Assembly: GCF_003797765.1 (NCBI RefSeq)
Contig: NZ_RKMB01000037.1
Coordinates: 1-44,505, forward strand
Source: Ramlibacter sp. WS9
Lineage (GTDB): Bacteria > Pseudomonadota > Gammaproteobacteria > Burkholderiales > Burkholderiaceae_C
DNA: 44,505 bases
Direction of reading: 5' to 3'
This document shows, in pieces, positions 16,247-24,217 of this stretch (within the stretch, counting starts at the first letter, position 1; the number at the start of each line of letters is the position of its first letter). The position numbers and the translations under genes were made by a program. Under the pieces are notes generated by a model that was not told where the DNA came from, searched no databases, and worked only from the letters and a program-made list of their open reading frames with translations.

Positions 16247-16566
16247 GCGGCTTGCCACCCATCGGTGCCATCGCGCCGCAGCAGCTCGGCGCCATTTTCC
16301 CGGACGACCTGGTCGCGCCGGCGCGCGCCGCGGGACAGGACGCGACCGGCGGCTTCGGCGCCATGGTCACCCAGGGGCTGTCACAGGTGAACGAAAAATT
16401 GCTGACCAGCCAGACCGACCTGCAGGCTCTGGCGACCGGTGACGTGCAGAACGTGCACCAAACCATGATCCGGCTGGAGGAGGCGCGCGTGTCCTTCCAG
16501 TTGATGGTCCAAGTCCGTGGGCGCCTGCTGGAGGCGTACCAGGACATCATGAAGATGCAGATCTAG
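16243..16566 (+). CDS. fliE: FliE, MS ring-rod junction protein
   Basis: FliE joins the FliF ring to the rod and is the first exported substrate. The 107-residue product has the expected length and C-terminal pattern: VNEKLLTSQTDLQALATGDVQNVHQTMIRLEEARVSFQLMVQVRGRLLEAYQDIMKMQI, in which the FQLMVQVRxxLLEAYQxIMxMQ ending is diagnostic. It overlaps flgC by four bases and is followed by fliF after ten. Confidence 0.95.
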   Translation: MSGLPPIGAIAPQQLGAIFPDDLVAPARAAGQDATGGFGAMVTQGLSQVNEKLLTSQTDLQALATGDVQNVHQTMIRLEEARVSFQLMVQVRGRLLEAYQDIMKMQI

Positions 16567-16576
16567 GGAGACGGCG

Positions 16577-18037
16577 GTGCTGAAGGATTTCTGGAATACG
16601 TTGGGCGGCCCGGCGCGCGCGGGGCTCGTCGGCGGCGTGGCCGTGATTGCGGCCGCCATGATCGGCGCCGTGGTGTGGATCGCGCGCACGGACTACCAGG
16701 TGCTGTTCGCCGACCTCAAGCCGCAGGACACGGCCATGATGGTTGCCGAGCTCGACCGGCTGAAGGTGCCGTACAAGATCGCACCCGACGGCAACACCAT
16801 CCTGGTCGATGGCAGCGTCGTGCACACGACGCGCCTGAAGCTGATGGGCAAGGACATGCCGCTGCACGGCGCGGCCGGCTTCGAGCTGTTCAACAACGCC
16901 GACTTCGGCATGACCGAGTTCGCCCAGAAGATCAACTACCAGCGCGCGCTGCAAGGGGAGATCACCCGCACGATCATGTCGCTCTCGGAAGTGCGCGATG
17001 TGCGCGTGCACCTGGCGCTGCCGGAAGAGGGCCTGTTCAAGCGCGCCACCAGCAAAGCCAAGGCGGCGATCACGCTGAGCCTGAAGACCGGCCAATCGTT
17101 GCGGCCCGAGCAGATCACCGGCATTCAGCGTCTGGTGGCGGCCTCGGTGCCCGGCGTCGTCGCGCAGGACGTCACCATCATCGACCAGCAAGGCGTCGCA
17201 CTCACCCGCGTCGTGCCTGCCGAAGGTGAGCAGGACGCCGGCTCCGGCCGCCTGGATTTGAAGCGCGACACGGAACGCCTGCTCGCGCGCAAAGCCACCG
17301 AAGTGCTCGAACGCGCGTTCGGGCAGGGCCAGGCGCTGGCCAGCGTCGACGTCACGCTGAACATGGACCAGGTGCGCGTCACCACCGAGGATGTCCTGGG
17401 CGCGCCCGGCCGTTCGGGCCAAGGCATGGCGGGAGTGATGGTCAAGGAACGCGAAGTGGCGCGTGACGTCGGTGCGCCGCTGAATGGCCACGCCGACACC
17501 GGCCGTGCCAGCAACAGTCAGCGAGAAATCGAATACCAGGTGGGCCGCCGCGTCGAGCAGGTGGCCAGCCAGCCCGGCGCGATCCGCCGGCTGCAAGTGG
17601 TCGCCGTGATTCGCCAGCCGATGGACGAAAAGCAGATCGACCAGATGCGGGTGCTGGTTGCTGCGGCGGTCGGCGCGGTTTCAGACCGCGGTGATACGGT
17701 CGTCGTGCAAAGCCTGCGGGCGTTCGAACCTCAAGCGGTCGATGACGGGGCTCCGGCAGTGAAGTCCAGCGGCAACGCCGCCACCGTCCCGGTGCCGCAG
17801 GCAGTGCCGGCCGTGGACAACCCGACAGGCTGGGCCGGAATGGCCGTTCTGGCGATTGCCTTTCTGGCCGGCGTGGCGTGGCTGGTGTGGCGCCGGACGC
17901 GCCCGGCGCGAACGGACCTGACCGAAACCCAGCGACAAGACTTGCTGGAGCAGATGCAGCAGTGGCTGGAGGGGACACCACCGTCATCCGCCCCCGTTCT
18001 GGCGGCGCGCGATCCTGCCTTGGGAGCGCGCTCATGA
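16577..18037 (+). CDS. fliF: FliF, MS-ring protein
   Basis: FliF builds the inner-membrane MS ring that houses the export gate and carries the rotor. The 486-residue product starts at GTG 16577 and has a first membrane helix at about 17-37, the ring-building motif DYQVLFADLKPQDTAMMVAELDRLKVPYKIAPDGNTILV, and GFELFNNADFGMTEFAQKINYQRALQGEITRTI. The second membrane helix lies near residue 418-438 (WAGMAVLAIAFLAGVAWLVW). The cytoplasmic tail is short but keeps a LLEQMQQWLEG helix, the usual FliG-binding end. It is shorter than the ~550 residues of E. coli FliF. ATGA overlap with the fliG-like gene. Confidence 0.95.
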   Translation: MLKDFWNTLGGPARAGLVGGVAVIAAAMIGAVVWIARTDYQVLFADLKPQDTAMMVAELDRLKVPYKIAPDGNTILVDGSVVHTTRLKLMGKDMPLHGAAGFELFNNADFGMTEFAQKINYQRALQGEITRTIMSLSEVRDVRVHLALPEEGLFKRATSKAKAAITLSLKTGQSLRPEQITGIQRLVAASVPGVVAQDVTIIDQQGVALTRVVPAEGEQDAGSGRLDLKRDTERLLARKATEVLERAFGQGQALASVDVTLNMDQVRVTTEDVLGAPGRSGQGMAGVMVKEREVARDVGAPLNGHADTGRASNSQREIEYQVGRRVEQVASQPGAIRRLQVVAVIRQPMDEKQIDQMRVLVAAAVGAVSDRGDTVVVQSLRAFEPQAVDDGAPAVKSSGNAATVPVPQAVPAVDNPTGWAGMAVLAIAFLAGVAWLVWRRTRPARTDLTETQRQDLLEQMQQWLEGTPPSSAPVLAARDPALGARS

Positions 18038-18612
18038 ACGAGGCGATGGACCTGACCATGCTGCTGGACACCGATGCAGCGCTGCGCCGCTGCGCGTTGA
18101 CGCTGCATGCGATGGGCCCGAAAGACCGCCAATGGTTGCTGGCGAATCTGCCGCAGGACCGGCGCGCCGAGCTGGAGCGCCTGGTGGGCGAGTTGCAGGC
18201 GTTGGGCATCCCAGCGGATCCACGCGCGACGGATGATGCGTTGAAGCGCAACCGCTCCGCTCGTGTTGCGCCGGCCGCGACGCCCGACTGGACGGCGCAA
18301 GCCAGGTCGGCCGATGCGGCGGAACTGGCGCGAGTCCTCCAGTACGAACCGGCGGCATTGATCGCGCATGTCATCGGGCTGCGCGCCGAGCCGCCGGATG
18401 AAGTCCTTGGGCACCTTGGGGTGTCGAAGCGCCGGCAGGTGCAGGAACTGCTGCCGGCTGCGCACCGCAGACATCCTGCAGCTGTGGCCCCGGCCCTGTC
18501 GCAGGCGCTGCTCGAGCAGATATCACTCCGGCTCGTGGAAACCGGTCCGGCTCGTCCCGCAGTCACGGGCTGGCGTTCGCGCTGGCCGGGCCTTGCGAGG
18601 GTGGTTGCATGA
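18034..18612 (+). CDS. fliG: Truncated FliG-like rotor protein (no torque domain)
   Basis: FliG normally has about 330 residues: an N domain that binds FliF, a middle domain that binds FliM, and a C domain whose charged helix meets the stator. Here there are 192 residues. Residues ~10-60 (ALRRCALTLHAMGPKDRQWL and ALGIPAD) fit the N domain, and ~97-150 (DAAELARVLQYEPAALIAHV) fit the middle domain. The C domain is absent; nothing like it occurs in other frames before fliH, so this is not a simple frameshift. It overlaps fliF and fliH by four bases each, so the short form is what the operon encodes. Size and place also resemble SctK of injectisomes (between sctJ and sctL). Identity as FliG is likely but remote. 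Confidence 0.7.
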   Translation: MNEAMDLTMLLDTDAALRRCALTLHAMGPKDRQWLLANLPQDRRAELERLVGELQALGIPADPRATDDALKRNRSARVAPAATPDWTAQARSADAAELARVLQYEPAALIAHVIGLRAEPPDEVLGHLGVSKRRQVQELLPAAHRRHPAAVAPALSQALLEQISLRLVETGPARPAVTGWRSRWPGLARVVA

Positions 18613-19451
18613 AGTCGAAGCCAACGGCCGAGATGCCAACTTCCGCATCCGTTTTGCGGGGCATCGTCATGCAGTCCCAGCCGCATGCGTTGTTGCGGCC
18701 GGGGCGCGCTGCGGGTGGGGCGACGCCAATCAAAGTGCATCCGCTGTCGCCGCCACTGCGCGCCGAACAGGCATCGGACGCAACGCTTGGCCGCAAGAGT
18801 CCTGGATATGAACAGGCTTTTGCGGAAGGGCGCGAAGAGGGGTACGCCGCCGGCCGGGCCACCGCGATCGCGGAGGGGCGGCAGAGTTTGCAGGACGCCA
18901 TCACGCAGGCGCGTGTCCGAGCGGCCGAAGAAGGACATCTCGAAGGCTTGGCGTCAGGCCGAAAGGAAGCGCTCGTCGAGCTGGAGCGTGCGCGCTCGGA
19001 AGCGGCCGACCTGGCTAAGGCCGCAGTGGAGCACCGATTGGTACGGCTCGACGATCTGCTGAAGGGCCTCGCGGCCGATCTGGCACTGCGTTTGGTCGAC
19101 GCAGAGGACGATCTCGTGGCGCTCGGCCATGAGGCGGTCTGCCGTGTACTGGGCGAAGAGGCGGCGACGCCGGCCGTGCTGCGTTCCATGGTGAATCATC
19201 TGCTCGCGCAGCATGGCCAGCGCGCGCAGCTCGCAATCCACGTGCATCCCGACGATCTGGCCGCGCTGAACGAAGAAGGCGCGCCGAGCGATCCGGCTTG
19301 GCGCTGGGTGGCAGACAACAGCGTGCAGCTGGGCGGTGTGATCCTTCGTTCGCCCGAGGGCAGCATCGACGCCAGGCTGGAGACGCAGCTGGCGGTGCTC
19401 GGCGAAACTTTGCTGGCGGTGCGACGCGAGCGGAAGGTGGCCGCTCCGTGA
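18609..19451 (+). CDS. fliH: FliH, ATPase regulator and C-ring anchor
   Basis: FliH dimers tie the FliI ATPase to the C ring. The 280-residue product has the hallmark Gly-spaced helix (YEQAFAEGREEGYAAGRATAIAEG, residues ~59-82, repeated GxxxG spacing), a long charged coiled coil to about residue 150, and a C-terminal domain with ALRLVDAEDDLVALGHEAVCRVLGEEA and HVHPDDLAAL, then GGVILRSPEGSIDARLETQLAVLGETLL, which matches the VdaSLExQLxxL ending of FliH/SctL. ATGA overlap with fliG, GTGA overlap with fliI. Confidence 0.9.
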   Translation: MKSKPTAEMPTSASVLRGIVMQSQPHALLRPGRAAGGATPIKVHPLSPPLRAEQASDATLGRKSPGYEQAFAEGREEGYAAGRATAIAEGRQSLQDAITQARVRAAEEGHLEGLASGRKEALVELERARSEAADLAKAAVEHRLVRLDDLLKGLAADLALRLVDAEDDLVALGHEAVCRVLGEEAATPAVLRSMVNHLLAQHGQRAQLAIHVHPDDLAALNEEGAPSDPAWRWVADNSVQLGGVILRSPEGSIDARLETQLAVLGETLLAVRRERKVAAP

Positions 19452-20821
19452 CGCTGTCTCTCGCGCCCTACCAGAGAGCCATTGCGCAGGCCCCGATGAC
19501 GCGCCGCATCGGTCAGGTCCGCCGTTTGGGTGGCTTGTCGGTCGAGGTTCACGGCCTCGATGCGACCGTGGGGGAACTGTGCGCGATCTGGCCACGCGAG
19601 TCGGGCCATGACATCTCAGTGCGGCGGCCTGTGCTGGCGGAAGTGGTCGGCGTCAAGGCCGACCATCTGGCCTTGATGCCCTACGGTTCGGTCCAGGGCT
19701 TGGCGGCGGGCTGCGAAGTTGTGGCCCAGGGCAGCCAGTCGCAGATGGGCGTAGGGCCGGCGCTGCTTGGCCGCGTGATCGACGGATTCGGCGCACCGCT
19801 CGATGGATTGCCGGCGCCCGCCATCACCGAGCGCCGGCCGCTGCGCGCGACGCCCGTCAATCCCATGCTGCGCCCGCGCATCGGAAGGGTGCTGGAGACC
19901 GGCGTACGCGCCATCGACTCGCTGTTGACCATCGGCCAGGGCCAGCGGGTGGGCATCTTCGCCGGCAGTGGCGTGGGCAAGAGCACTTTGCTCGGCATGA
20001 TCGCGCGGCACGTCAAGGCCGACATCAACGTCATCGCCCTGATCGGCGAGCGCGGCCGCGAAGTCAAGGAATTCATCGACAAGCAGCTCGGCCCGGAAGG
20101 GCTCAAGCGCTCGGTGGTGGTGGTGGCCGCATCAGACCAGCCGGCGCTCAGCCGCCTGCGCGCCACCTATGCGGCCCTGGCCATCGCCGAGTATTTCCGC
20201 GACCGCGGCCAGCAGGTGTTGCTCACCATGGACTCGGTGACGCGCTTCGCGATGGCGCGCCGCGAGGTCGGCCTGGCAGCAGGCGAGCCACCGACAGCGC
20301 GCGGCTACACGCCATCCGTGTTCGCCGAGTTGCCCGAGCTGTGCGAGCGTTGCGGAACGGCGCCGTCGGGCGGGTCGATCACCGCGCTGATGACGGTGCT
20401 GGTCGAAGGCGACGACATGAACGAACCCGTGTCCGACAACATGCGCGCCATCCTGGATGGCCACATCGTGCTGTCTCGCCAGTTGGCGCATGCCGGCCAG
20501 TATCCGGCGATCGACATCCTTCAAAGCTCCAGCCGGGTGATGCCGGATATCACGTCGCAGCCGCATCGCGATCTGGCGGTGGAAACCATCAAGCAGATCG
20601 CTCTGCTGGAGCGCAACCGCCAAATGGTGGACATCGGCGCGTACGAGCGCGGCAGCAATGCTCAACTGGACATCGCGCTGGCGCACCAGCCGCGGCTGCT
20701 CGACTGGCTGCGCCAGCGCGATGGTGGCGTCCCCGCCGCCAAGGGCCTGGCCGAGCTGAGCGAGGTATTCAACACCAAGGCTGCTCCGGCTGCCCAGCAA
20801 CCCACGGGACGGAGAAGCTGA
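19448..20821 (+). CDS. fliI: FliI, flagellum-type export ATPase
   Basis: FliI is the hexameric ATPase that feeds substrates to the export gate. The 457-residue product begins at GTG 19448, overlapping the fliH stop. Walker A GSGVGKST lies at about 173-180, Walker B in QQVLLTMDSVTRFAMA, followed by the diagnostic GEPPTARGYTPSVFAELPELCERCG loop, a catalytic GERGREVKEF and a C-terminal domain. Residues look complete, so the enzyme should be active. The open frame runs further upstream in fliH but without homology. TGATG overlap with fliJ. Confidence 0.96.
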   Translation: MTLSLAPYQRAIAQAPMTRRIGQVRRLGGLSVEVHGLDATVGELCAIWPRESGHDISVRRPVLAEVVGVKADHLALMPYGSVQGLAAGCEVVAQGSQSQMGVGPALLGRVIDGFGAPLDGLPAPAITERRPLRATPVNPMLRPRIGRVLETGVRAIDSLLTIGQGQRVGIFAGSGVGKSTLLGMIARHVKADINVIALIGERGREVKEFIDKQLGPEGLKRSVVVVAASDQPALSRLRATYAALAIAEYFRDRGQQVLLTMDSVTRFAMARREVGLAAGEPPTARGYTPSVFAELPELCERCGTAPSGGSITALMTVLVEGDDMNEPVSDNMRAILDGHIVLSRQLAHAGQYPAIDILQSSSRVMPDITSQPHRDLAVETIKQIALLERNRQMVDIGAYERGSNAQLDIALAHQPRLLDWLRQRDGGVPAAKGLAELSEVFNTKAAPAAQQPTGRRS

Positions 20822-21297
20822 TGGCCGGTGCCGATCTGCGGGGTTTCGAGTACGGCCTTGAGCCCATTCGTCGCCAGCGGCAATGGCAGTTCGACGCCGC
20901 CCTCGCGGGCTTGGGCAAGTTGCAGCGTGAGGCCGCGCGATGGGACGCGGAGCGCGACAGATTGCACGGCGAATGCGTGGCTCAGGCTGCGCGCGCCGCA
21001 CAAGTCTGGACAGACCGCGCCGACCCAACGGCACAGGCCCGGCTGCTCGGCTATCTTGCCGCGTTGCAGCAGCGCCATGCCGACGCGGAGCGCGAGATCG
21101 CGGCGCTTGCCACGCGGGTGGACTTGGCGCGCCGGGAATGCGCGGCGCAGCAGCAGAGGCTGGAAGTGCTCGACCAGCACCGCGCCGACACGCTCAAGGA
21201 CTACGCGGTGGAACAGCATCGCAAGGCGGGCGCGGAGGCCGACCAGGAGTGGGTGGCCCAAGCCAGCCACCGGGCGTTCGGGACGGAGGCTGCATGA
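20821..21297 (+). CDS. fliJ: FliJ-like export stalk protein
   Basis: FliJ is a small coiled-coil stalk in the centre of the FliI hexamer. The 158-residue product is almost entirely charged helix with heptad spacing (for example QREAARWDAERDRLHGECVAQAARAAQVWTD and RHADAEREIAALATRVDLARRECAAQQQRLEVLDQHRADTL). Sequence conservation in FliJ is low, so the call depends on this composition, the length (147 in E. coli) and the place between fliI and fliK. It overlaps both neighbours (TGATG, ATGA). Confidence 0.85.
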   Translation: MAGADLRGFEYGLEPIRRQRQWQFDAALAGLGKLQREAARWDAERDRLHGECVAQAARAAQVWTDRADPTAQARLLGYLAALQQRHADAEREIAALATRVDLARRECAAQQQRLEVLDQHRADTLKDYAVEQHRKAGAEADQEWVAQASHRAFGTEAA

Positions 21298-22574
21298 AGG
21301 GAGCGAGCGTGGCACCGAACCTCATGCCAATACCGTCGCGCGGCCAACCGCCAGCCGGCGACGGCCGGGATGACTCGGCGCGGGCCTGGCAGCGTGAGAT
21401 GGAACGCGCGCAGATGGAGGCGTGGCTCTCGCACGCGGTCATCGCGTCTGCGTCCGCGGCTCAGCCAACGGCCTTGGTACCGCCGCTGATTGCGGCTGGT
21501 GGGGGCTTGGCCGCATCGGGTGCAACCGGCCTGCCGAGCGAAATTTGTGCCGTTCCGGGTGGGCTGCAACCCAGGGCCGAGATCGCGGCCATCGACGGCG
21601 GCGCCGCTGCAATCGAACCTGGCGAGAGAGTCGCCGTCGCACAGGTCCTGCAGAATGCCGTTCCTGTCATTGGACCCGCTTCTGCGCTGCGGGACCTCGA
21701 CCACCCGGGTCGAATCCGGACTCCGAGCGTTGATCCGTTGAGGGGGTTGGAGAATGTTCCGAGGCCGCCCGCGAATATCTGCCCAGGGCCCGCCCCGATG
21801 GCCGGTGACCCAACGCCAGCCGGGTCGCATGTCGCGGTGGTGCAAGTCCGGACGGCAGAACTCGCGTCATTGATGCAAGGCATGGGGAGGTTCGAGGTTA
21901 CCAGCTCGATCTCGGGCCAAGCACAGCCTGAGCCTGTGCAAAGTTCCCCTCTGGCCTTCCCGGAGGCCGGCCCGGGCCACACACAGATATTCGACGAGCC
22001 GGTTCGCGCGCCAGGTACATCAACCCCAAGTCCGGTTCCGTTGATCGTATTCAGCACATTGGGGACAGCGAGCCCCACGAGCCAGGTGCACGCGTCAACG
22101 TTGCCTGCAGTGGCGACGGCCACGGTGCCGACAGCGCCGCAAGCGCCTTCCACCAGGCATGAGCTGGCGATGACCCTGGCGCCTGCCGCACCCACCGCAC
22201 CCGCCGCAGCCCAAGTCCAGGCATTGAAGTCCAGCGCTTCTGCCGCCATCCGCGAGAGTGGCCCCGGCCTTGGCGTCGCCATGCGAGCTGTGCCCCAGGA
22301 GCCAATCCGGCTTCACGCGGAGTGGTCTGAAGAAGGCGTGCGGTTATGGCTCGCCATGGATTCGGCTCTGCCGGAAACGCTGCAGGGCATTGCGGCCCAG
22401 CTTCAGCGTTGGCTCTCTGCCCAAGGTGTGCGGCTGCTATCCATTTCATGCAATGGGCAACGAATTTCCGATGGCCGCGCGGCCACTGCCGTTGACATGA
22501 TCGAAACCGAGCCTTATCCGCACGAGTCGACTCCGACCCAATCGAACCGTTTCAATCTGAGGGAGATTCCATGA
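21294..22574 (+). CDS. fliK: FliK-like hook-length control protein
   Basis: FliK is secreted during hook growth and triggers the FlhB switch when the hook reaches length. The 426-residue product is Pro/Ala/Ser-rich and poorly ordered for its first ~320 residues, as expected for a molecular ruler. A short ordered C-terminal region (PIRLHAEWSEEGVRLWLAMDSALPETLQGIAAQLQRWLSAQGVRLLSISCNGQRI) takes the place of the FliK switch domain and looks reduced; the VxLWLxxD string also recalls SctP/HrpP rulers. The start ATG 21294 overlaps the fliJ stop; an open frame reaches back to 20940 but lies within fliJ. ATGA overlap with flgD. Confidence 0.8.
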   Translation: MKGASVAPNLMPIPSRGQPPAGDGRDDSARAWQREMERAQMEAWLSHAVIASASAAQPTALVPPLIAAGGGLAASGATGLPSEICAVPGGLQPRAEIAAIDGGAAAIEPGERVAVAQVLQNAVPVIGPASALRDLDHPGRIRTPSVDPLRGLENVPRPPANICPGPAPMAGDPTPAGSHVAVVQVRTAELASLMQGMGRFEVTSSISGQAQPEPVQSSPLAFPEAGPGHTQIFDEPVRAPGTSTPSPVPLIVFSTLGTASPTSQVHASTLPAVATATVPTAPQAPSTRHELAMTLAPAAPTAPAAAQVQALKSSASAAIRESGPGLGVAMRAVPQEPIRLHAEWSEEGVRLWLAMDSALPETLQGIAAQLQRWLSAQGVRLLSISCNGQRISDGRAATAVDMIETEPYPHESTPTQSNRFNLREIP

Positions 22575-22972
22575 CGATCAGTTCCGTAAGTTCCAGCGCC
22601 TCCACCACCCAGGCCAACCCGATGGGGATGGAGGATTTCCTCAAGATCCTACTGACGCAGCTGACGTACCAGGATCCGCTCAAGCCCATGGACAACCAGG
22701 AGTTCATGGCACAGATGGCGCAATTTACTTCGCTCGAGCAGACCCAGCAGCTGAACGAAAAGATGTCGACCTTGATTTCGAACCAGGCGGCGCTGCAATC
22801 TGTCGGCCTGATCGGGCGCACAGTCGACATCACCTCGAGCAGCGGTGTCGCGGTTACCGGTCAGGTGACGGCGCTATCGCTGACCGGTGAAGCGCCAGCG
22901 TTGACGATTACCACCACCGGCGGGGCGACGTTGACCAATGTCAGCTTGAGCCAGATCACCGCCGTTCGGTGA
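22571..22972 (+). CDS. flgD: FlgD, hook cap protein (short form)
   Basis: FlgD caps the growing hook and guides FlgE subunits. The N-terminal half is canonical: MEDFLKILLTQLTYQDPLKPMDNQEFMAQMAQFTSLEQTQQLNEKM at residues ~18-63, the LLxxQLxxQDPLxPxxxxEFxxQLAQFSxLEQ signature. After that comes only LIGRTVDITSSSGVAVTGQVTALSL and a short beta region ending at residue 133, against about 220-230 in E. coli. The Ig-like FLN insertion domain is missing and only a Tudor-like remnant remains. ATGA overlap with fliK. Confidence 0.92.
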   Translation: MTISSVSSSASTTQANPMGMEDFLKILLTQLTYQDPLKPMDNQEFMAQMAQFTSLEQTQQLNEKMSTLISNQAALQSVGLIGRTVDITSSSGVAVTGQVTALSLTGEAPALTITTTGGATLTNVSLSQITAVR

Positions 22973-23018
22973 TACCGCCTGCTCCCACCAACTTCAAAAT
23001 TTTCATCAGGAGAACTTC

Positions 23019-24209
23019 ATGATCGGTTCCATCTACATCGGCATGACCGGGCTGCAGGGCTATTCGCAGGGCCTGCGCGTGATCGCCAACAACACCGCCA
23101 ACATCAACACGCCCGGCTACAAGGGGTCGAGCCTGCAGTTCGCCGACATGTTCTATTCGAACAGCAACTCGGGCGGCGGCACCATGCAGGTGGGCTACGG
23201 GCTGAATACGGCCGGGACCGTTCTGAACTTCGAGCAAGGCGAGCTGCGCCAAACGGGCAACGACCTGGACCTGGCGCTCGACGGGCAGGGACTCTTTACC
23301 GTGCAGGACAGCAACGGCAACCTTCACTACACGCGGGCCGGGCAGTTCACGTTCAACACCGACGGCGTGCTGGTCAGCCGGGTGGATCAAAGCAAGGTGA
23401 TGGGGCAGGATGCCAGCGGCGCCATCGGCGAAATCAGCATCGCCGGCTTGTCGACTGTGGAAGGCAAGGCCACTTCGACGGTGAAATTTGCCGGCAACAT
23501 TTCGAGCAGTTTGACCAACCCCAACGAGCCAGTGGTCGTCAATTCGGTCAAGGTGATCGACGCACTGGGGGTCGAGCACATGCTTACCGTCAAGCTCACG
23601 GATGAAGCCGCAACAACGCCGGGAGGCTGGAAGGTGCAGTTGTTCGAGGGCATAGCGGAGATTGGCACTGCGGAACACATCATCTTTCAGTCGGGCAGTC
23701 CCGATCCCGCGAATTCCACTGCCACATTCACCTACCAGCCTTTGGGCCTGGACGCGTTCTCCGTGGCACTGGACTTCAGCAAAGACGTCACGTCCTACCC
23801 CTCCGGCAACTTGTCGAACATCGCCTTCAAGTCGCAGGACGGATACGGGCCAGGGGCGCTGACCGGGGTCAGCTTCGACTCGATGGGCACGCTGATCATG
23901 TCTTATGCCAATGGCCAGACAGTAAAGGGTGCGCGGCTTTCTCTCGGGCGCTTCGACAGCCTCGATGCTGTAGTTGCCAGCGGGAACAACCACTTCGACG
24001 CAACCAACAGCTTGTCTTGGCACACCGGCCTGGCCGGCGAAGGCGGATTCGGTAACGTGCGTTCGGGCATGGTCGAGTTGTCCAACGTGGACCTGTCGCA
24101 GGAGTTCAGTGATCTGGTGATCATGCAGCGGGGTTACCAAGCCTCGTCGCAGGTGATCTCGACCGCGAACGACATGCTGCAGGAACTGTTCCAGATGAAG
24201 AAGAACTAG
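23019..24209 (+). CDS. flgE: FlgE, hook protein
   Basis: FlgE polymerises into the hook outside the cell. The 396-residue product has the N-terminal motif VIANNTANINTPGYKG (residues 21-36), the GxLxxTGNDLDLALDGQGLFTVQD and HYTRAGQFTFN blocks, a mid-section of beta-rich surface domains and the C-terminal GMVELSNVDLSQEFSDLVIMQRGYQASSQVISTANDMLQELFQMKK. This is a normal, complete hook protein. TCAGGAGAA precedes the ATG. With FlgD and FliK it means that a hook of set length is probably made. Confidence 0.96.
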   Translation: MIGSIYIGMTGLQGYSQGLRVIANNTANINTPGYKGSSLQFADMFYSNSNSGGGTMQVGYGLNTAGTVLNFEQGELRQTGNDLDLALDGQGLFTVQDSNGNLHYTRAGQFTFNTDGVLVSRVDQSKVMGQDASGAIGEISIAGLSTVEGKATSTVKFAGNISSSLTNPNEPVVVNSVKVIDALGVEHMLTVKLTDEAATTPGGWKVQLFEGIAEIGTAEHIIFQSGSPDPANSTATFTYQPLGLDAFSVALDFSKDVTSYPSGNLSNIAFKSQDGYGPGALTGVSFDSMGTLIMSYANGQTVKGARLSLGRFDSLDAVVASGNNHFDATNSLSWHTGLAGEGGFGNVRSGMVELSNVDLSQEFSDLVIMQRGYQASSQVISTANDMLQELFQMKKN

Positions 24210-24217
24210 GGCGCCCC

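Noticed and set aside
18368..18811. A frameshifted FliG C-terminal domain in another frame
   Set aside because: The alternative plus-strand frame is Arg/Cys-rich nonsense with no FliG-like motif, and fliH already starts at 18609.
20940..21293. An N-terminal extension of FliK into fliJ
   Set aside because: The extension is the out-of-frame reading of fliJ; the ATG at 21294 overlaps the fliJ stop in the same way as neighbouring junctions.
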